NCBI GenBank assembly: GCA_030263665.1 | Contig: SZPK01000002.1 | Coordinates: 1-64,000, forward strand | From: Villigracilis sp024434165 | GTDB taxonomy: Bacteria > Chloroflexota > Anaerolineae > Anaerolineales > Villigracilaceae | Length of the DNA: 64,000 nt | Reading direction: 5' to 3' | Notes under the pieces: model-generated | The model's database searches: none | What the model was told of the DNA's origin: nothing | The model's input: only the letters and a program-made list of their open reading frames with translations | Translations under genes and position numbers: made by a program | Shown here: one piece after another, positions 61,124 to 64,000 of the stretch | How positions within the stretch are numbered: position 1 is the first letter of the stretch | How the letters are laid out: each line of letters opens with the position of its first letter

Positions 61124-61181
61124 TAATCGTTCACTCCCAAGAATGTAAATTTAGCGATTGCCTTGCGCAAATCGGAGAGTC

Positions 61182-61241
61182 GCAGGGGCGATCCGTTTTG
61201 GCAAAACAGGCGGCCCACCTGCAAAAACGGGTCGCCCCTGC
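61182..61241. repeat. Large palindromic element upstream of fabF copy 2
   Basis: Outer arms 61182-61199 and 61224-61241 pair over 18 bases with one G-T pair; the inner CAGG/CCTG arms (61207-61220) form a smaller stem. A second short palindrome (GGGGCAAGCC...GCCCC) lies near 61272-61291. No gene is visible in 61124-61327. Confidence 0.7.
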
Positions 61242-61327
61242 CGCGTACCATCAGTTAATAAAAAAATTCAGGGGGCAAGCCGCCTGCCCCTTAAAACACG
61301 CTTTCCATCGGAAAGACACGCCATGTT

Positions 61328-62518
61328 TTACAATCCTTTTAGAATCGTCCACACCTGTTGAATGTGCAGGCGGTCATGCTCCGCGATGAAGCCGGCCACT
61401 TCCTGGAACGTCGTCGGACCGAAGATCGCGTGGCGGGCTTTTCGATTCCAACCGGCGGGCGAAATGTTCTTCAACGACGAAACCGTCGCCTGACGCGCCG
61501 CGCTGAACTCCGCCAGCACATTCGCGCCGTTCTCGTGCAGGTAATCGCGCTGGCTCGCCCACACTCCCGTATCGGGGCGCGGGATGAACGGCTCCTCCTG
61601 CTCTGCAAACAATTTCAACTGCATGTGATGGATTTCGCGCTCGGTATCGCGCAGGTGACAAAGCAGTTCGGTCAGCGTCCATTCGTCTGCGGCGGGTTTT
61701 CGCGTCCAGGCATCTGCATCCAACGCGCCGAGCAAACCGTTCAGCACGGCGGGCGTGGAAAGCAATACCGCCATGATGGAATCGCTGGATTTGAAATTGG
61801 GCGTCAGGGATTTAAGGTCGGCGGATTCAAGCCATCGGCGCAGGTCAGGCAATGTGCCGCGCGCACCCGCTTCCAGTCCGGACGATGAAGCGGATTCTCC
61901 ATCCACGTGAAAGGCAGCCAGCCCAAGTTTTTTCGCGGGAAGAATGTCGCGCTCCAGGTCGTTTCCCACCATGAGGACGGGAGCGTCCGGCCAGCCCATC
62001 CGCCCCAGCACCTCGGCGTAATACGCGGCATGGGTCTTGGAAAAATGAAAATCCTCGAAGGTCGTAACGAGTTCGAATTGGTCCGGCTCGAAACCCGCCC
62101 AGCGCAGGCGGTGATGCGTGGCTTTGCGCGGCAGGAGCGGGTCGGTGGCAATGGCAATGCGATAGCCCTGCGAGAACGCCCAGTCTACAAAAGATTTGGC
62201 GTCCGGCTTGGGCGCGGTGATTCCCTGCAAGGTTGGGAAAATATTGTCGTAAAAATTTTCGAGGACGGGGGAAAGGCTTTCTTTTGTGCGGTTTAACTGC
62301 GGGTAGAATGCCGCATCGAAGACCCGGCTTAATGTCTGTGTGAAATCTTCGCTCTGGTTCATCAGGTTCGTGCCGAACAGCAGGGCGCGCATCATCAGAC
62401 CGGGGTCCACGTGCGGCGCGAGGTCCTTTGCCAGCGCCTGAAAGTAAGCGGGAATGAAGGCTTGTAAATTCGTGTCGAGAAGGGTGTCGTCCAGATCGAG
62501 CAGGAGTGTGAGCGGCAT
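61328..62518 (-). CDS. HAD hydrolase fused to a DinB-like domain
   Basis: This 396-residue fusion has an N-terminal HAD phosphatase. Motif I is LLLDLDDTLLDT, motif II is the T in IAIATDPL, the conserved Lys is near HFSKTHAAYY, and motif IV is VLMVGNDLERDI. The C-terminal DinB/DUF664-like four-helix bundle (residues about 255-396) has the three-His metal pattern: H in LLCHLRDTEREIHH and H in AEHDRLHIQQ. The HAD part would dephosphorylate a small metabolite; the DinB part may bind metal or thiol. Both domains look complete. It has its own region upstream of efp on the same strand. Confidence 0.85.
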   Translation of the reverse strand: MPLTLLLDLDDTLLDTNLQAFIPAYFQALAKDLAPHVDPGLMMRALLFGTNLMNQSEDFTQTLSRVFDAAFYPQLNRTKESLSPVLENFYDNIFPTLQGITAPKPDAKSFVDWAFSQGYRIAIATDPLLPRKATHHRLRWAGFEPDQFELVTTFEDFHFSKTHAAYYAEVLGRMGWPDAPVLMVGNDLERDILPAKKLGLAAFHVDGESASSSGLEAGARGTLPDLRRWLESADLKSLTPNFKSSDSIMAVLLSTPAVLNGLLGALDADAWTRKPAADEWTLTELLCHLRDTEREIHHMQLKLFAEQEEPFIPRPDTGVWASQRDYLHENGANVLAEFSAARQATVSSLKNISPAGWNRKARHAIFGPTTFQEVAGFIAEHDRLHIQQVWTILKGL

Positions 62519-62550
62519 GAGGATTCAGACTCCCCCGGGAGAGTCTGCGG

Positions 62551-62880
62551 CTATTCTTTTATTTCAAATTTGAACGGCAGGGCGTGACATTCGCCACACC
62601 CTACCTGGGGTTCGGGAACATCCCTTTGGACCTTTTCGCAATAGGCGCTGACCTGCACCCGCCGCTGAAACAGGGCGGTAAAGGGGCGCGCCACGGCGAC
62701 TCTCAATTTCATGTGCTGGCAGGAGTTGGCGCGGGCAATATCGGGAACCGGGCAGGTCTTGCACAAGTCGGGCGTCCAAGCCTGCCCCTGAAGCTGCAAC
62801 AGGCGGCATTCCTCCACGTGCCTGCCGCGGAAATAATCGCCGTAGAAATGCGGGCACTCGCGCCCGGCGGGTGTTTTCAT
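62551..62880 (-). CDS. Small Cys-rich protein beside efp
   Basis: This 109-residue protein starts at ATG 62880, two bases after the efp stop. It holds nine or so cysteines, including CKTCPVPD, NSCQHM and GCGECHALP, suggesting zinc or Fe-S binding. The opening RECPHFYGDYFRGRHVEECRLLQ and the tight coupling to efp look conserved rather than random. I do not recognise a function. Confidence 0.65.
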   Translation of the reverse strand: MKTPAGRECPHFYGDYFRGRHVEECRLLQLQGQAWTPDLCKTCPVPDIARANSCQHMKLRVAVARPFTALFQRRVQVSAYCEKVQRDVPEPQVGCGECHALPFKFEIKE

Positions 62881-62882
62881 GC

Positions 62883-63440
62883 TTAGACGCGGGTGACGTA
62901 CTCGCCTGTGCGGGTGTCCACGCGGATGGTATCGCCAACGTTGACGAAAGCCGGGCATTGCACGACCACGCCCGATTCGGTGATGACCTTCTTGGTCACG
63001 CCGGTGGCGGTGTCGCCGCGAATCGCCATCTCCGCCTCCACCACTTTGAGGTCAACGGAGGTGGGCATTTCAATGTCAATGGCTTCGCCCTTGTAGAAGG
63101 TCAACTTGACCTCCATGCCTTCCTTGAGGAATTGGGCGCTATCGCCGAGCGCTTCCTTTCGGACGGCAGGCTGTTCAAACGTGACCTTGTCCATGAAGTA
63201 GTACATATCGCCATCGTTGTACAGATAGGAGACGTTGGCGAAGTCGAGCGAGACATCCTGAACGGACTGCCCGGAGTTGAAAGTGCGTTCGATATTGGCG
63301 CCGGTCAACAGGTTGCGCGCCTTGACGCGAATGGTGGCGTTGCCGCGCCCCGTTTTATTGTGACTGTAATCCAGCACCTTGTACAGGTTGCCGTCCAACT
63401 CAAACGTGACGCCCTTGCGAAGTTCGTTTACATCAATCAT
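62883..63440 (-). CDS. efp: Translation elongation factor P
   Basis: This 185-residue protein starts at ATG 63440 (MIDVNELRKGVTFELDGNLYKVLDY). The three beta-barrel domains of EF-P are present. The tip loop is HNKTGRGNA, where Lys is the modified residue or its equivalent. The C-terminus is GDTIRVDTRTGEYVTRV. It relieves ribosome stalling at proline stretches, relevant here because many exported proteins have Pro-rich linkers. No EpmA/YmfI-type modifier is nearby. Confidence 0.97.
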   Translation of the reverse strand: MIDVNELRKGVTFELDGNLYKVLDYSHNKTGRGNATIRVKARNLLTGANIERTFNSGQSVQDVSLDFANVSYLYNDGDMYYFMDKVTFEQPAVRKEALGDSAQFLKEGMEVKLTFYKGEAIDIEMPTSVDLKVVEAEMAIRGDTATGVTKKVITESGVVVQCPAFVNVGDTIRVDTRTGEYVTRV

Positions 63441-63487
63441 ACGTATAACTTTCCTTGGATAATTTTTTGGTAGTGGCTTTGAGTAAA

Positions 63488-63545
63488 TGATGTGGCAGCG
63501 AGATACTATCTCGCTCAACGGTCACCGTCATTTATTTCGACCCAA
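63488..63545. repeat. Dispersed repeat upstream of efp (copy also near 18803)
   Basis: A perfect palindrome GCGAGATA-C-TATCTCGC (63498-63514) is followed by CATTTATTTCGACCCA. A similar arrangement, CGAGATAGTATC then CATTTATTTTGACCCA, lies at about 18812-18853, and a part (TTTATTTCGACC) at 78-89. Confidence 0.5.
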
Positions 63546-63615
63546 CACCAATTTTTTGAGGCGGGCGGATTATACCAATGAGTTGCGAATCGTGGCTAGT
63601 TCCAAACAACATAAA

Positions 63616-63643
63616 GTAGGACAAGTCTGTAGACTTGTCCTAC
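63616..63643. repeat. 12-bp perfect palindrome downstream of the TolB-like gene
   Basis: Arms 63616-63627 and 63632-63643, loop TGTA (GTAGGACAAGTC and its complement). It is flanked by A-rich sequence; it is either a terminator for the leftward gene or a small dispersed palindrome. Confidence 0.7.
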
Positions 63644-63687
63644 AAAAGGCTTTTTACGAACCGGGGAACGGTTTTGGGCTGCCGGAA

Positions 63688-64000
63688 CTAATACCCTGTG
63701 CTGGATACGTCGTTGGACGGGCGCCACTGCGACCACTTGTCCGTTGCGGGGTCAATGGTCATGTTGCCGGCGGGTCCGCCCTGCCAGAAGACCTGGAAGA
63801 TGTTCGGGTCGCCGTCGCGGATGGAGGTGAACGCCAGGTTGGTGCCGCCGCAGTCCCATGTGGGACCAGAATCAACGCCTTCGTAGTCGGTCACTCGATA
63901 TTCCTTATCTTTCGTGAAATCGTAACTGTAAATATCGAGGTTGCCGTTCCGCTCGGACTGGTAGGCGATGCGGTCTCCCTCCGGCGACCAGGTGGCGTTG
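63688..64000 (-). CDS. TolB/WD40-like beta-propeller protein, 3' part
   Basis: The frame is open from the window edge (first full codon 63999) to the stop at 63688, at least 103 residues. It shows two PD40-type blades: ATWSPEGDRIAYQSERNGNLDIYSYD and PTWDCGGTNLAFTSIRDGDPNIFQV. These repeats form a propeller seen in TolB-like periplasmic proteins. The N-terminus lies outside the window, so export and domain count are unknown. It is truncated only by the window edge. Confidence 0.8.
   Translation of the reverse strand, partial: NATWSPEGDRIAYQSERNGNLDIYSYDFTKDKEYRVTDYEGVDSGPTWDCGGTNLAFTSIRDGDPNIFQVFWQGGPAGNMTIDPATDKWSQWRPSNDVSSTGY

Noticed and set aside
1..64000. Transposase, integrase or prophage genes
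   Set aside because: None was found by motif; mobility signs are limited to small palindromes, the octamer tracts and composition changes.

Overview
The window is a GC-rich bacterial chromosome segment, most likely from the phylum Chloroflexota, class Anaerolineae. This is inferred from the gene mix, not from a marker gene: many lipoproteins with Pro/Thr-rich linkers, a PrsW protease, a KimA-type potassium transporter, a four-rhodanese lipoprotein, HAD-DinB and PabB-PabC fusions, and many small dispersed palindromes. There is no rRNA, transposase or prophage. One intact tRNA-Pro and one tRNA-like remnant are present.

Region by region. 0-5 kb: a VOC-fold protein, then on the minus strand a 13-haem cytochrome c lipoprotein split by one in-frame TGA, a four-rhodanese lipoprotein and a LysR regulator (a redox or sulfur set). 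5-10.3 kb: a KdpDE-like two-component pair, a small membrane protein and a KimA-like K+ importer, then a bidirectional terminator and the tRNA-Pro locus. 10.5-17.1 kb (minus): a lipoprotein, an M32 carboxypeptidase and a four-gene operon (HlyD-type adaptor, ABC ATPase, MacB-type permease, SH3b lipoprotein). 17.3-24.7 kb (plus): a GltD-like Fe-S/NADPH oxidoreductase, then a translationally coupled run of membrane protein, DsbA-like/cyclophilin fusion, PrsW protease, TrmI, TPR/zinc-ribbon protein and CoA-type Nudix hydrolase. 25-29 kb (minus): rplS, fabF, an acetyltransferase, and molybdopterin genes moaE, moaD and moaC with a cupin. 29.2-39.3 kb: scpA, vanZ, a pabB-pabC fusion, a phosphodiesterase/sulfatase cluster, a sulfotransferase and a metal P-type ATPase.

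39.3-55.6 kb is a complete CRISPR-Cas locus. It has a 58-repeat array transcribed leftwards, cas2, cas1, cas4, an embedded four-helix-bundle gene, cas6, a Cas3 helicase, a separate HD nuclease, Cas5, a Csc2-like Cas7, a 735-residue zinc-finger large subunit and a WYL regulator. It looks like a type I-D relative, but the HD nuclease is a stand-alone gene and the large subunit shows no HD or GGDD motif. The effector cassette (47.8-54.1 kb) is much more AT-rich than the rest of the locus. Tracts of a degenerate octanucleotide repeat separate its modules and lie on both flanks. This locus is the best candidate for an undescribed variant.

55.7-64 kb: a DUF255/thioredoxin-domain protein, MgtC, TatA, fabH and a second fabF, a HAD-DinB fusion, a Cys-rich protein, efp, and the 3' part of a TolB-like beta-propeller gene that runs off the window.

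Boundaries are computed from the sequence. Functional names come from motif recognition without database searches, so subfamily-level calls are inferences.
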